Positions 26,125-36,701 of a DNA stretch of 64,000 bases are shown piece by piece. The notes below the pieces were generated by a model. That model searched no databases and was not told the origin of the DNA. It worked only from the letters and a program-made list of their open reading frames with translations. The stretch spans positions 37,635 to 101,634 of the forward strand of contig CAWBCI010000002.1 in the NCBI GenBank assembly GCA_963787195.1, in the 5' to 3' direction. Position numbers and translations under genes: made by a program. How positions within the stretch are numbered: position 1 is the stretch's first letter; each line of letters opens with the position of its first letter. This DNA comes from CAWBCI01 sp963787195. Its GTDB lineage: Bacteria > Bacteroidota > Bacteroidia > Bacteroidales > JAGOPY01.

Positions 26125-29100
26125 CTAATCTTCCTGAGGATAAACATCACTACGTCCTTCCTTACTTGCCATCACTTCTTCGTAGTCTTCCCTGGATCCG
26201 ACTATAATGTCATCATATTTTCTCAGACCGGTTCCGGCAGGGATTTTATGACCTACAATTACATTTTCTTTCAAACCACGTAGATCATCACTTTTAGCTT
26301 GTATAGCTGCCTGGGTGAGAACCTTGGTAGTTTCCTGGAAAGAAGCCGCAGAGATCCAGCTGTTGGTCTGGAGGGAAGCCCGGGTTATACCCTGGATAAC
26401 CTGTAGACCTGTTGCAGGACGCGCGTCACGGGATTCAACCAGTCCTTTGTCCTTACGTTTCAGCATGGAATTTTCATCCCTCAGTTTACGGGCGCTTAAA
26501 ATTTGTCCCGGTCTGAAAGTCAGAGAATCACCCGGATCAACGATCACTTTCTTACCGAAGATCTCATCATTTTCATCCTGGAAATCAATTTTATTAACCA
26601 ATTCACCTTCGAGGAACTTGGTATCACCCGGATCATCCACTTCAACCTTACGCATCATTTGACGCACAATGGTTTCAAAGTGTTTGTCGTTGATTTTCAC
26701 ACCCTGCAGACGATAAACTTCCTGGATTTCATTCACGATATATTCCTGGACTTTCATCGGCCCCTTGATAGCAAGGATGTCCGAAGGAGATATTTCACCT
26801 TCTGAAAGTGATGTCCCAGCTCTTACATAGTCATTTTCCTGTGCGAGGATCTGTTTCGAAGTCGAAATCAGGTAATGTTTCTCTTCACCTGTTTTAGATG
26901 TGATAACCACTTCCCTGTTTCCCCTCTTCAATTTTTTATTGATGGAAACAACCCCGTCGATTTCAGCAACAACTGCCGGATCACTTGGGTTACGGGCTTC
27001 GAAAAGTTCGGTTACCCTTGGCAGACCACCAGTGATGTCCCCTGTTTTTCCAAGGGCCCTTGGAATCTTGACAAGAAATTCACCTGATGTGATATCCTGC
27101 CCGTCTTCCACAACAATGTGGGCGCCTACAGGAATATCGTACGATTTAAGAGCTTCTCCGGAAGCGGAAATGATATTGATAGTAGGATTCTTGAGTTTTT
27201 GACGAGGCTCAATCACAACTTTATCAACATAACCGGTCTGCTCATCAGATTCAACCCTGTACGTCTTTCCTTCAATAACATTCTCATACTGGACAGTACC
27301 GCTAACTTCCGAAATAATCACTGCATTGAAAGGATCCCAGTCGGCGATGATATCTCCTTTTTTGACCTCCGAATTTTCTTTAAAGAATAGATTGGCTCCA
27401 TAAGGAAAATGCCCGGAAGCAAGGATGATCTTGGTTTTCTTATCTACAATACGCATTTCAGCTGAACGGCCAATTACGATATCATAGCTTTTACCTTCTT
27501 TATTGGTATACTTTACTGATCGAAGTTCATCGATTTCCAGGGTGCCATTATATTTGGCTTCTATCCTTGAAATGATAGCGATGTTGGAAGCAGTACCCCC
27601 GACGTGGAAAGTACGCAGTGTAAGCTGAGTACCTGGTTCCCCGATAGACTGAGCCGCGATAACCCCGACAGCCTCACCGTCCTGAACCATTTTACCTGTT
27701 GCAAGATTACGTCCATAGCATTTGGCACATACGCCTTGTTTTGATTCACAGGTCAATACGGAGCGTATTTCCACACCTTCAATAGGGGAATCTTCAATAG
27801 GCCTGCAGATTTCTTCTGTAAGTTCTTCACCCGCTTTGGCGAGCAATTCACCCGTGTTCGGATGGAAAATATCATGCAGGGTAACCCGGCCTAAGATCCG
27901 GTCATATAAGGATTCAACTACTTCTTCATTTTTCTTTAAGGCAGAGATAGTGATCCCTCTCAAAGTTCCACAGTCATCTTCCGAAATGATCACATCCTGG
28001 GCAACATCTACCAGACGACGGGTAAGATAACCTGCATCAGCTGTTTTTAGAGCCGTATCGGCCAAACCCTTACGTGCACCATGGGTAGAGATAAAATATT
28101 CAAGAACCGAAAGGCCTTCCTTAAAATTGGAAAGGATAGGGTTCTCGATGATTTCTCCACCTGTCGCACCCGATTTCTGTGGCTTTGCCATCAATCCCCT
28201 CATACCTGACAGCTGCCTGATCTGTTCTTTAGATCCCCTGGCACCAGAATCCAGCATCATAAAAATAGGATTGAAACCCTGACGGTCGGTTGTGAGTTCT
28301 TTCATCACCTGCTGGGTGAGCTTTGAATTGGTATGGGTCCAAATGTCAATAATCTGGTTATATCGTTCATTATTTGTAATGAAACCCATATTATAGTTGC
28401 TGAGGACTTCATCAACTTCGGCATTGGCATCCCTGATCATTTCTTCTTTGATCTGGGGGATAATTACATCACCAAGATTAAATGATAAACCTCCGCGGAA
28501 AGCCATCCTGAATCCAAGATGTTTAATATCATCCAGAAAGTCGGCAGTTTTCTTGGTTCCGGTCTTTTTGAGGATATTCCCGATGATATCACGCAATGCT
28601 TTTTTAGTCAGCAACTGGTTGATATAACCGAATTCCTCAGGTACTACCTGGTTAAAAAGGATCCTCCCGACAGTGGTCTCAATTACATGCACTACAGGAA
28701 CACCATCTACAACATCTTTCACCTTCACATTAATGATGGCATGCAGATCAACGGCTTTTTCATTATAGGCGATAATCACCTCTTGGGGTGAATAAAAACG
28801 CATTCCTTCACCTTTAACAATAGTTTCGGGAAGGCTTTTACGACCCTTGGTCATATAATAAAGTCCGAGTACCATGTCCTGTGAAGGAACGGTGATCGGA
28901 GCCCCATTTGCAGGATTCAGAATATTATGGGAAGCCAGCATTAATAACTGGGCTTCCAGGATAGCTGCATTACCAAGAGGTACATGAACGGCCATCTGGT
29001 CACCGTCGAAGTCGGCATTAAAAGCGGTACAAACCAGGGGGTGCAATTGAATAGCTTTCCCTTCCACGAGTTTTGGCTGGAAGGCCTGAATACCCAAGCG

Positions 29101-30432
29101 GTGCAAAGTAGGAGCACGGTTCAGCATGACAGGATGCCCTTTCAGGATGTTTTCGAGGATATCCCATACTACAGCATCTTTCCGGTCGACGATCTTTTTG
29201 GCTGACTTAACTGTTTTAACTATCCCTCTTTCAAGAAGTTTACGGATAATAAAAGGTTTGAATAATTCCGCGGCCATATCTTTGGGAAGACCGCATTCAC
29301 TCAGTTTCAGCTCCGGTCCGACTACAATGACCGAACGGCCTGAGTAGTCGACCCTTTTTCCAAGCAGGTTCTGACGGAACCTTCCCTGTTTTCCTTTCAG
29401 GCTGTCGCTGAGAGATTTTAAAGGCCTGTTTGATTCAGTTTTCACTGCACTGACTTTTCTGGAATTGTCGAAAAGGGAGTCTACAGCTTCCTGAAGCATA
29501 CGTTTTTCATTCCGCATGATCACATCCGGGGCTTTAATCTCGATCAATCTTTTCAGACGGTTATTGCGGATGATCACCCTGCGATACAGATCATTCAGGT
29601 CGGAAGTAGCAAATCTGCCACCATCCAAAGGGACAAGCGGTCTGAGTTCCGGTGGAATAACCGGAACAATTTTCACTATCATCCATTCGGGGCGGTTTTC
29701 TGTGCGGGTCCGGGCATCTCTGAAAGCTTCGTAAACCTGAAGCCTTTTCAGGGCTTCCAGTTTCCTTTGCTGTGATGTCTCAGTGCCGGCCTTGTGACGC
29801 AGGTCATAGGACATCTGGTCCAGATCCAGATTTGCGAGCAAATCTGAAAGAGCCTCAGCGCCCATCCTTGCTATGAATTTATTGGGATCGGTATCCTCAA
29901 GGTGCTGGTTATCGGCTGGAAGAGAATCGATTATATCGAAGTATTCTTCTTCCGACAGGAAATCCAGAGCTTTCACTCCGTCTTTTTCTTTTAGTCCAGG
30001 CTGAATGACAACATACTTTTCATAATAAATGATGGAATCCAGCTTTTTACTGGGGAGACCAAGTAATGCACCGATTTTATTCGGAAGGGAACGGAAAAAC
30101 CAGATATGGGCAACCGGAACAACCAGTTGAATATGACCGGTCCGTTCACGTCTGACTTTTTTCTCGGTTACTTCCACACCGCAGCGATCGCAGATAATCC
30201 CTTTATAACGGATTCTTTTATATTTTCCGCAGTGACATTCATAATCCTTAACAGGTCCAAAGATCCGTTCACAAAACAAACCATCCCGTTCCGGTTTATA
30301 GGTCCGGTAATTAATGGTTTCAGGTTTCAGAACTTCTCCAAATGATCTTTCCAGGATGGTTTCAGGTGATGCCAGACTGATGGTAATTGTATTGAATTCG
30401 TTGATGATATTGGTGTCTTTTCTGAAGGCCAT
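26125..30432 (-). CDS. rpoC: RNA polymerase beta' subunit
   Basis: 1435 residues. Landmarks include the N-terminal zinc site CHCGKYKRIRYKGIICDRCG, the catalytic NADFDGDQMAVH motif with three Asp, the bridge/trigger region, and the second zinc site CESKQGVCAKCYG. It is the core subunit holding the active-site magnesium. It follows rpoB by 84 bases in the same transcript. Many open frames on the opposite strand are shadows of this gene. Confidence 0.99.
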   Translation of the reverse strand: MAFRKDTNIINEFNTITISLASPETILERSFGEVLKPETINYRTYKPERDGLFCERIFGPVKDYECHCGKYKRIRYKGIICDRCGVEVTEKKVRRERTGHIQLVVPVAHIWFFRSLPNKIGALLGLPSKKLDSIIYYEKYVVIQPGLKEKDGVKALDFLSEEEYFDIIDSLPADNQHLEDTDPNKFIARMGAEALSDLLANLDLDQMSYDLRHKAGTETSQQRKLEALKRLQVYEAFRDARTRTENRPEWMIVKIVPVIPPELRPLVPLDGGRFATSDLNDLYRRVIIRNNRLKRLIEIKAPDVIMRNEKRMLQEAVDSLFDNSRKVSAVKTESNRPLKSLSDSLKGKQGRFRQNLLGKRVDYSGRSVIVVGPELKLSECGLPKDMAAELFKPFIIRKLLERGIVKTVKSAKKIVDRKDAVVWDILENILKGHPVMLNRAPTLHRLGIQAFQPKLVEGKAIQLHPLVCTAFNADFDGDQMAVHVPLGNAAILEAQLLMLASHNILNPANGAPITVPSQDMVLGLYYMTKGRKSLPETIVKGEGMRFYSPQEVIIAYNEKAVDLHAIINVKVKDVVDGVPVVHVIETTVGRILFNQVVPEEFGYINQLLTKKALRDIIGNILKKTGTKKTADFLDDIKHLGFRMAFRGGLSFNLGDVIIPQIKEEMIRDANAEVDEVLSNYNMGFITNNERYNQIIDIWTHTNSKLTQQVMKELTTDRQGFNPIFMMLDSGARGSKEQIRQLSGMRGLMAKPQKSGATGGEIIENPILSNFKEGLSVLEYFISTHGARKGLADTALKTADAGYLTRRLVDVAQDVIISEDDCGTLRGITISALKKNEEVVESLYDRILGRVTLHDIFHPNTGELLAKAGEELTEEICRPIEDSPIEGVEIRSVLTCESKQGVCAKCYGRNLATGKMVQDGEAVGVIAAQSIGEPGTQLTLRTFHVGGTASNIAIISRIEAKYNGTLEIDELRSVKYTNKEGKSYDIVIGRSAEMRIVDKKTKIILASGHFPYGANLFFKENSEVKKGDIIADWDPFNAVIISEVSGTVQYENVIEGKTYRVESDEQTGYVDKVVIEPRQKLKNPTINIISASGEALKSYDIPVGAHIVVEDGQDITSGEFLVKIPRALGKTGDITGGLPRVTELFEARNPSDPAVVAEIDGVVSINKKLKRGNREVVITSKTGEEKHYLISTSKQILAQENDYVRAGTSLSEGEISPSDILAIKGPMKVQEYIVNEIQEVYRLQGVKINDKHFETIVRQMMRKVEVDDPGDTKFLEGELVNKIDFQDENDEIFGKKVIVDPGDSLTFRPGQILSARKLRDENSMLKRKDKGLVESRDARPATGLQVIQGITRASLQTNSWISAASFQETTKVLTQAAIQAKSDDLRGLKENVIVGHKIPAGTGLRKYDDIIVGSREDYEEVMASKEGRSDVYPQED

Positions 30433-30516
30433 GTATATTAAATTTTATTTTTAAAAATAGGTTCAGGATAAAGTGAGAAAAAGCCCGGAAAAGCGTGCCG
30501 GGCCTTCTCTTTTCCT

Positions 30517-33500
30517 TTAATCAAATGCGATTTCCAATCCAAGTCCCCTTAATTCATGGACCAGGACGTTGAAGGACTCAGGAATACTGGGCCTTGGCAT
30601 ATTTTCGCCTTTCACGATAGACTCATATGTCTTGGCTCTGCCCTGCACATCATCAGATTTGACGGTCAGGATCTCCTGAAGTATGTTGGATGCACCAAAC
30701 GCTTCCAGTGCCCAGACTTCCATTTCCCCAAAACGTTGACCTCCGAATTGTGCTTTACCACCAAGAGGCTGTTGGGTAATCAGGGAGTATGGTCCAATTG
30801 AACGGGCGTGGATTTTATCTTCCACCATGTGATGCAATTTCAGCATATAGATGAAACCTACAGTTGTAGGTTGGTCGAAGCGTTCTCCGGTTTCCCCGTC
30901 ATGAAGGTAAACCTTCCCATCTTTGGGTAATTCTGCTTTTTCCATGAGTCCGTTGATCTGCTCATAGGTAGCTCCGTCAAAAATAGGGGAGGCATAGGTA
31001 CGGCCTAATTTATGGCCGGCCCAGCCAAGAACGGTTTCGTAGATCTGTCCGAGGTTCATACGACTCGGTACACCAAGCGGGTTCAAAACGATATCGACAG
31101 GTGTTCCGTCTTCAAGGAATGGCATATCTTCCTGCCTCACTATCTTGGCAACTATCCCCTTATTCCCGTGACGTCCCGACATCTTATCACCTACCTGGAG
31201 TTTCCTTTTCCTTGCAATATAAACCTTTGCCATCTGCACGATACCATTAGGTAATTCATCTCCGACAGTAGCTGTAAACTTACGACGGTTGAATTTGCCC
31301 AGTAACTCCTTGTACTTGATATTGTAATTATTGATAAGTGTGCGAATCAGGTCGTTTTTATCCTTGTCGGTCGTCCAACGATTCGGATTCACACTTATAT
31401 AATCAATACCCATCAACATTTTCTGGGTAAATTTCGATTTTTTAGGAATAATTTCTTCTTTGAAATTATTGTAAACACCCTGGGAAGTCTTTCCACTTAC
31501 CAGAATAGTAAGTTTATCTACCAGTCTGTTTTTTAGTTCTGCAGATTCCTTATTGAATCCTTCATCGATGTCCTTAATAACATCTCTTTCTTTTACCCTT
31601 GCTTTACGGTCCTTGATGACCCGGCTGAAGAGTTTATTTTCAACGACAACTCCGCGCATAGAAGGAGGCGCCTTCAAAGAAGCATTCTTAACATCGCCGG
31701 CTTTATCTCCGAAGATTGCCCTTAAAAGTTTTTCTTCCGGGGTTGGATCACTTTCACCTTTCGGTGTGATCTTCCCGATCAGGATATCTCCTTCATTCAC
31801 TTCGGCACCAATGCGGATCAGACCATTTTCATCCAGGTCTTTCGTAGCTTCGGCACTTACATTGGGAATGTCATTGGTAAGTTCTTCAATACCTCTTTTG
31901 GTATCTCTAACTTCAAGAGTGAATTCTTCTATATGTATAGAGGTGAAGATATCTTCTTTCACCACTCTTTCCGAAATAACAATAGCATCCTCAAAATTAT
32001 ATCCCTTCCAGGGCATGAAAGCCACCATCATATTTCGTCCAAGGGCCAGTTCTCCGTTTTTGGTAGCATAACCTTCACAAAGTACTTGTCCTTTAGTGAC
32101 TTTCTGACCTTTTCTTACAATAGGCCTGAGATTAACACAGGTATTCTGATTGGTTCTGAGGAATTTTGTCAGCGAATAATGTTCCACATCATCGTCAAAG
32201 CTTACCAGTTTTTCGGTCTCATCCCTGGTATAGCGGATCACGATTTCTTTGGCATCAACAAATTCAACGATCCCGTCTCCTTCGGCATTGAGAAGTACCC
32301 GTGAATCCCTCACCACATCCGCTTCAATACCGGTACCGACGATAGGAACTTCAGGTTCCAGAAGTGGTACAGCCTGACGCATCATGTTAGATCCCATAAG
32401 GGCCCTGTTGGCATCATCATGTTCCAGGAAAGGAATCAGTGAAGCAGCAATCGAAGCGATTTGGTTAGGCGCTGTATCGATCAAGTCAACTTGCTCAGGT
32501 TCAACGATAGGATAATCAGCCTGATACCTTACCTTAACTTTTTCATTTATGAAATTTCCTTTACTGTTGAGAGGGGCGCTGGCCTGGGCAATAACATTTT
32601 TTTCTTCTTCTTCAGCGCTCAGGTATACAGGCAGTTCATTCAGCTGGACAACACCCTTGATAACTTGTTTGTAGGGTGTTTCAATAAATCCAAGACTGTT
32701 TATTTTTGCAAACACACAAAGCGACGAGATCAGACCGATGTTCGGACCTTCAGGTGTTTCAATAGTACAAAGCCTGCCATAGTGGGTATAGTGAACATCC
32801 CTGACCTCAAATCCGGCCCTTTCACGTGATAAACCTCCTGGTCCTAAAGCTGATACCCTTCTTTTATGGGTCAACTCGGAAAGCGGGTTGGTTTGATCCA
32901 TGAACTGGGACAACTGGTTAGTCCCGAAGAAGGAATTGATAACGGAAGAAAGCGTCTTTGCATTTATCAGGTCCATAGGTGTAAACACCTCATTATCCCT
33001 TACGTTCATTCTTTCCCTGATAGTCCTGGCCATACGGGCAAGGCCCACACCAAATTGTGCATAAAGTTGTTCACCAACAGTCCGTACACGACGGTTACTC
33101 AGGTGATCTATATCATCAACTTCAGTTTTGGCATTGGAAAGGTCGACCAGGTATTTGATGATGGAGATGATATCTTCTTTGGTCAGAACTTTCAGACTGG
33201 GGTCAACTTGCAGGTTAAGCTTTTTGTTGATCCTGTAACGTCCGACATCTCCAAGGTCATATCTTTTTTCTGAAAAGAACAGCTTTTCAATGATACCTCT
33301 GGCAGTTTCTTCATCAGGAGGTTCAGCATTCCGCAACTGCCGGTAAATGAATTCCACGGCTTCTTTCTCCGAGTTTGCTGTATCTTTCTGTAAGGTGTTA
33401 AAAATAATGGCATATTCCATCGAATTAACATCCTCTTTATGTAAAAGGATCGTTTCGACTCCTGAATCCAGTATCAGGTCGGCATGGTCCTTCTCGATTT

Positions 33501-34323
33501 CGGTTTCTCTTTCAATGAGAACTTCGGTACGTTCGATAGAAACGACCTCACCCGTATCTTCGTCAACAAAATCTTCAACCCAGCTCCTGACTACACGGGC
33601 CGCAAGTCGGCGTCCGACGGCTTTTTTCAGGTTAGATTTATTGACTTTCATTTCTTCGGCAAGGTTGAATATTTCAAGAATATCCTTGTCGGTTTCGTAA
33701 CCAATGGCCCTCAAAAGGGTGGTGACCGGCAATTTCTTTTTCCGGTCAATGTATGCGTACATCACGTTATTGATGTCCGTTGTAAATTCCATCCAGGAAC
33801 CCTTGAAAGGGATGATCCTGGCGGAAAAAAGCTGAGAACCGTTAGCATGAACACTGGTTCCGAAGAAAACTCCCGGTGAACGGTGAAGCTGTGAAACCAC
33901 AACCCTTTCGGCTCCATTTACAATGAAGGTTCCTTTAGGGGTCATATATGGGATCATGCCCAGGTAAACATCCTGGATGATCGTTTCAAAATCTTCGTGT
34001 TCGGGGTCGGTACAGTACAGCTTTAGTTTAGCTTTCAGGGGAACCGAGTAGGTTAGTCCCCTTTCCATACACTCGTCCATTGAATACCTTGGCGGGTCTA
34101 TATAATAATCCAGGAATTCCAGGACAAAATTATTTCTTGCATCCGTGATCGGGAAATTCTCACTAAAAACCTTATAAAGGCCTTCGTTGACACGATCTTC
34201 AGGGTTTGTTTCCAACTGGAAAAAATCCTGGAAGGATTTCAATTGAATTTCAAGAAAATCAGGATAATCTGCTTTAACTTGGGAGGATGCAAAACTGAAT
34301 CTTTCTAGTTTAATTGATGCCAA
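30517..34323 (-). CDS. rpoB: RNA polymerase beta subunit
   Basis: 1268 residues. The rifampicin-region sequence includes FFGTNQLSQFMDQTNPLSELTHKRRVSALGPGGL, so the usual target residues are wild-type. The C-terminal GRHGNKGIVAKI and EMEVWALEAFGA motifs are also present. It forms the core enzyme with RpoC and lies 146 bases after rplL. Confidence 0.99.
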   Translation of the reverse strand: MASIKLERFSFASSQVKADYPDFLEIQLKSFQDFFQLETNPEDRVNEGLYKVFSENFPITDARNNFVLEFLDYYIDPPRYSMDECMERGLTYSVPLKAKLKLYCTDPEHEDFETIIQDVYLGMIPYMTPKGTFIVNGAERVVVSQLHRSPGVFFGTSVHANGSQLFSARIIPFKGSWMEFTTDINNVMYAYIDRKKKLPVTTLLRAIGYETDKDILEIFNLAEEMKVNKSNLKKAVGRRLAARVVRSWVEDFVDEDTGEVVSIERTEVLIERETEIEKDHADLILDSGVETILLHKEDVNSMEYAIIFNTLQKDTANSEKEAVEFIYRQLRNAEPPDEETARGIIEKLFFSEKRYDLGDVGRYRINKKLNLQVDPSLKVLTKEDIISIIKYLVDLSNAKTEVDDIDHLSNRRVRTVGEQLYAQFGVGLARMARTIRERMNVRDNEVFTPMDLINAKTLSSVINSFFGTNQLSQFMDQTNPLSELTHKRRVSALGPGGLSRERAGFEVRDVHYTHYGRLCTIETPEGPNIGLISSLCVFAKINSLGFIETPYKQVIKGVVQLNELPVYLSAEEEEKNVIAQASAPLNSKGNFINEKVKVRYQADYPIVEPEQVDLIDTAPNQIASIAASLIPFLEHDDANRALMGSNMMRQAVPLLEPEVPIVGTGIEADVVRDSRVLLNAEGDGIVEFVDAKEIVIRYTRDETEKLVSFDDDVEHYSLTKFLRTNQNTCVNLRPIVRKGQKVTKGQVLCEGYATKNGELALGRNMMVAFMPWKGYNFEDAIVISERVVKEDIFTSIHIEEFTLEVRDTKRGIEELTNDIPNVSAEATKDLDENGLIRIGAEVNEGDILIGKITPKGESDPTPEEKLLRAIFGDKAGDVKNASLKAPPSMRGVVVENKLFSRVIKDRKARVKERDVIKDIDEGFNKESAELKNRLVDKLTILVSGKTSQGVYNNFKEEIIPKKSKFTQKMLMGIDYISVNPNRWTTDKDKNDLIRTLINNYNIKYKELLGKFNRRKFTATVGDELPNGIVQMAKVYIARKRKLQVGDKMSGRHGNKGIVAKIVRQEDMPFLEDGTPVDIVLNPLGVPSRMNLGQIYETVLGWAGHKLGRTYASPIFDGATYEQINGLMEKAELPKDGKVYLHDGETGERFDQPTTVGFIYMLKLHHMVEDKIHARSIGPYSLITQQPLGGKAQFGGQRFGEMEVWALEAFGASNILQEILTVKSDDVQGRAKTYESIVKGENMPRPSIPESFNVLVHELRGLGLEIAFD

Positions 34324-34395
34324 AGCTAAGAATATTTTGAGCCCTTGTAGGGGCGGGTTAGTAGATAAAATGCGAAAAATGGTTATAGTGGACGA

Positions 34396-34425
34396 GCCTG
34401 ATCCGCCAAAACGGCGGAACCAGGC
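34396..34425 (-). other. Hairpin in the rplL-rpoB gap
   Basis: GCCTG-TCCGCC and GGCGGA-CAGGC pair as an 11-bp stem with a small internal bulge and a 5-base AAAAC loop. No T run follows on either side. It may be a transcription attenuator or an RNase site, as is common between rplL and rpoB. Its TCCGCC/GGCGGA core is the same six-base arm found in the tRNA hairpins of this window. Confidence 0.6.
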
Positions 34426-34469
34426 CCGAAAATACCATAGCTAACATGGGGGTTAGCCAGCTTATAGAT

Positions 34470-34847
34470 CTACTTAACCTCGACTTCAGCTCCAGCTTCT
34501 TCAAGCTGTTTTTTAAGTGCTTCCGCCTCATCCTTGGTCACACCTTCTTTGATAGCTTTAGGAGCTGCATCTACCAATTCCTTAGCTTCTTTAAGACCTA
34601 AGCTGGTCAATTCTTTTACTAATTTCACAACAGCCAGTTTAGCCTGACCGGCCGATTTGAGAACTACGTCAAATGCGGTCTGCACTTCTGCTACCTGAGC
34701 ATCACCGCCTGCTGCGGGAGCTGCCATTACTGCAGCTGCAGCTGCTGGTTCAATGCCGTACTCATCCTTCAGGATCTGGGCTAATTCATTTACTTCCTTA
34801 ACGGTTAAATTTACTAACTGTTCTGCAAAAGCTTTTAAGTCTGCCAT
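34470..34847 (-). CDS. rplL: 50S ribosomal protein bL12
   Basis: 125 residues. It has an N-terminal dimer helix region, an Ala/Gly hinge (EPAAAAAVMAAPAAGGDAQ), and the C-terminal factor-binding domain with KLAVVKLVKELTSLGLKEAKELVD. It forms the L12 stalk on L10 (the preceding gene). Confidence 0.98.
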   Translation of the reverse strand: MADLKAFAEQLVNLTVKEVNELAQILKDEYGIEPAAAAAVMAAPAAGGDAQVAEVQTAFDVVLKSAGQAKLAVVKLVKELTSLGLKEAKELVDAAPKAIKEGVTKDEAEALKKQLEEAGAEVEVK

Positions 34848-34914
34848 TTTATTATTTATTTGATTGTTATATACAAATGATATTGAAAATTTATTTATTC
34901 AAACCCTACCTGTT

Positions 34915-35436
34915 TTATTCTGATTTTTCAGATAAGGTCTTTAAAATTCCGGTCAACTTCTGTCCACCGGATTGAAGTGATGACATGACGTTCGTCATTG
35001 GAGACTGTAAGAGGGCAATGATGTCGGCGATCATTTCATTTTTAGATTTGAGCGCAACAAGGAAATCCAGCTGATCATCCCCGACAAAGATCATTTCCTC
35101 GACGTAAGCGCCTTTGAGGATAGGTTTGTCTGATGCTCTTCTGAATTCCTTGATCAACTTTGCCGGAACATTCCCGAATTCGGAGATCATGATAGATGTA
35201 GGACCATTTAGCACGGCATAGAGACCTTCAAAATTCTTTTCGGTCTTATCCATGGCTTTCTTAAGCAACGTGTTCTTAACAACCTGCAAACTTACGTCTT
35301 TCCTAAAACAGAGTCCACGTAATTTGCTGGTTATTTCGGAATTCAGGTTAGAAATATCCGTAATATAAATCGTATTGCTGTCCGAAAGTTTTTCTGCCAA
35401 TGAGTCAATAAGCTGATTCTTTTCTTCTGTTGTCAT
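34915..35436 (-). CDS. rplJ: 50S ribosomal protein uL10
   Basis: 173 residues, with the L10 core SNLNSEITSKLRGLCFRKDVSLQVVKNTLLKKA and a C-terminal helix that anchors L12 dimers. It lies between rplA and rplL in the canonical order, 67 bases ahead of rplL. Confidence 0.97.
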   Translation of the reverse strand: MTTEEKNQLIDSLAEKLSDSNTIYITDISNLNSEITSKLRGLCFRKDVSLQVVKNTLLKKAMDKTEKNFEGLYAVLNGPTSIMISEFGNVPAKLIKEFRRASDKPILKGAYVEEMIFVGDDQLDFLVALKSKNEMIADIIALLQSPMTNVMSSLQSGGQKLTGILKTLSEKSE

Positions 35437-35459
35437 GACGCTAAACTTTTTCTTAGTGA

Positions 35460-36155
35460 TTAAGCGGTTACGGATTTTGTTTCAACCTGTATACCAGGAC
35501 TCATTGTACTTGAAATGAATATGCTTTTAAGGTAAGTCCCTTTGGCTGCGGTAGGTTTCAGTTTAATGATCGTTTGCATAAGTTCCCTGGCATTCTCGGC
35601 CAGTTTTTCTGCGTCAAACGATACTTTTCCGATGGAGCTGTGGATGATCCCGTATTTATCAACTCTAAAGTCGATTTTTCCGGCTTTCACTTCGTTCACA
35701 GCCTTACCAACATCCATAGTAACCGTCCCTGTCTTGGGATTCGGCATCAGTCCGCGTGGACCGAGGATTTTTCCCAGGGGGCCTATTTTGGGCATAACAG
35801 GCGGCATGGTAATTACCACGTCGATATCTGTCCAGCCTTGTTTTATCTTATCTATATATTCATCCAGTCCAACGTAATCAGCACCGGCTGCTATAGCTTC
35901 TTCTTCTTTTTCAGGAGTACAAAGTACAAGGACCCTGACAGTTTTTCCCGTGCCATGGGGGAGGGTAACGATACCGCGGACCATTTGATTGGCTTTACGC
36001 GGATCGACGCCCAGCCTGACATCGAGATCAACAGAAGCATCGAAGCTTGTATAGGTAATATCTTTAACCAGGGCTACCGCTTCACTTAAGGGGTATACCT
36101 TCGTTTGATCAACCTTTGCAGCCGCTTCCTTTTGTTTTTTTGTTAATTTGGCCAT
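35460..36155 (-). CDS. rplA: 50S ribosomal protein uL1
   Basis: 231 residues. Family motifs are DVRLGVDPRKANQMVRGIVTLPHGTGK and MPKIGPLGKILGPRGLMPNPKTGTV. It forms the L1 stalk, and in many bacteria it represses its own operon. It lies 23 bases before rplJ. Confidence 0.98.
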   Translation of the reverse strand: MAKLTKKQKEAAAKVDQTKVYPLSEAVALVKDITYTSFDASVDLDVRLGVDPRKANQMVRGIVTLPHGTGKTVRVLVLCTPEKEEEAIAAGADYVGLDEYIDKIKQGWTDIDVVITMPPVMPKIGPLGKILGPRGLMPNPKTGTVTMDVGKAVNEVKAGKIDFRVDKYGIIHSSIGKVSFDAEKLAENARELMQTIIKLKPTAAKGTYLKSIFISSTMSPGIQVETKSVTA

Positions 36156-36200
36156 TTTACTAGCTACTTAATTGTTTCTTTAAAGTTAATATAAGATGAC

Positions 36201-36650
36201 CTAATCGCTTGTTACAAACGGGGAGGGGCCTTTTACAGTCAAACCCATACTCCGGGCAGTTCCTGCGACCATCTTCATGGCAGATTCTATGGTAAACGCA
36301 TTCAGGTCCACCATTTTATCTTCCGCGATAGTCTTTACCTGTTCCCAAGTCACTGAAGCGACTTTGATCCTGTTAGGTTCTGCTGAACCTTTACTGACTT
36401 TAGCTGCTTCCATCAACTGAACCGCCACTGGGGGCCGTTTTATAATGAAATCAAAGGACTTGTCCCTGTATACAGTTATGATAACCGGAAGTAATTTACC
36501 GGCCTGGTCCTGTGTACGGGCATTAAACTGCTTGCAGAACTCCATGATGTTGACCCCTTTGGCACCTAATGCCGGGCCTACAGGAGGAGAAGGGTTTGCA
36601 GCCGATCCTTTGATCTGCAGTTTGATTACTCCACTGACTTCTTTTGCCAT
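36201..36650 (-). CDS. rplK: 50S ribosomal protein uL11
   Basis: 149 residues. The N-terminal signature is IKLQIKGSAANPSPPVGPALGAKGVNIMEFC and the C-terminal RNA-binding part ends GTARSMGLTVKG. It forms the GTPase-associated region with 23S rRNA. Confidence 0.98.
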   Translation of the reverse strand: MAKEVSGVIKLQIKGSAANPSPPVGPALGAKGVNIMEFCKQFNARTQDQAGKLLPVIITVYRDKSFDFIIKRPPVAVQLMEAAKVSKGSAEPNRIKVASVTWEQVKTIAEDKMVDLNAFTIESAMKMVAGTARSMGLTVKGPSPFVTSD

Positions 36651-36701
36651 TTTAAATAATAATTGAGAAGTTAATCATTAATTGGAAATTGAATAACCTC
36701 A

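Noticed and set aside
26300..34000. Many plus-strand open frames opposite rpoC and rpoB
   Set aside because: They mirror highly conserved coding sequence on the minus strand and show no domains or ribosome-binding sites.
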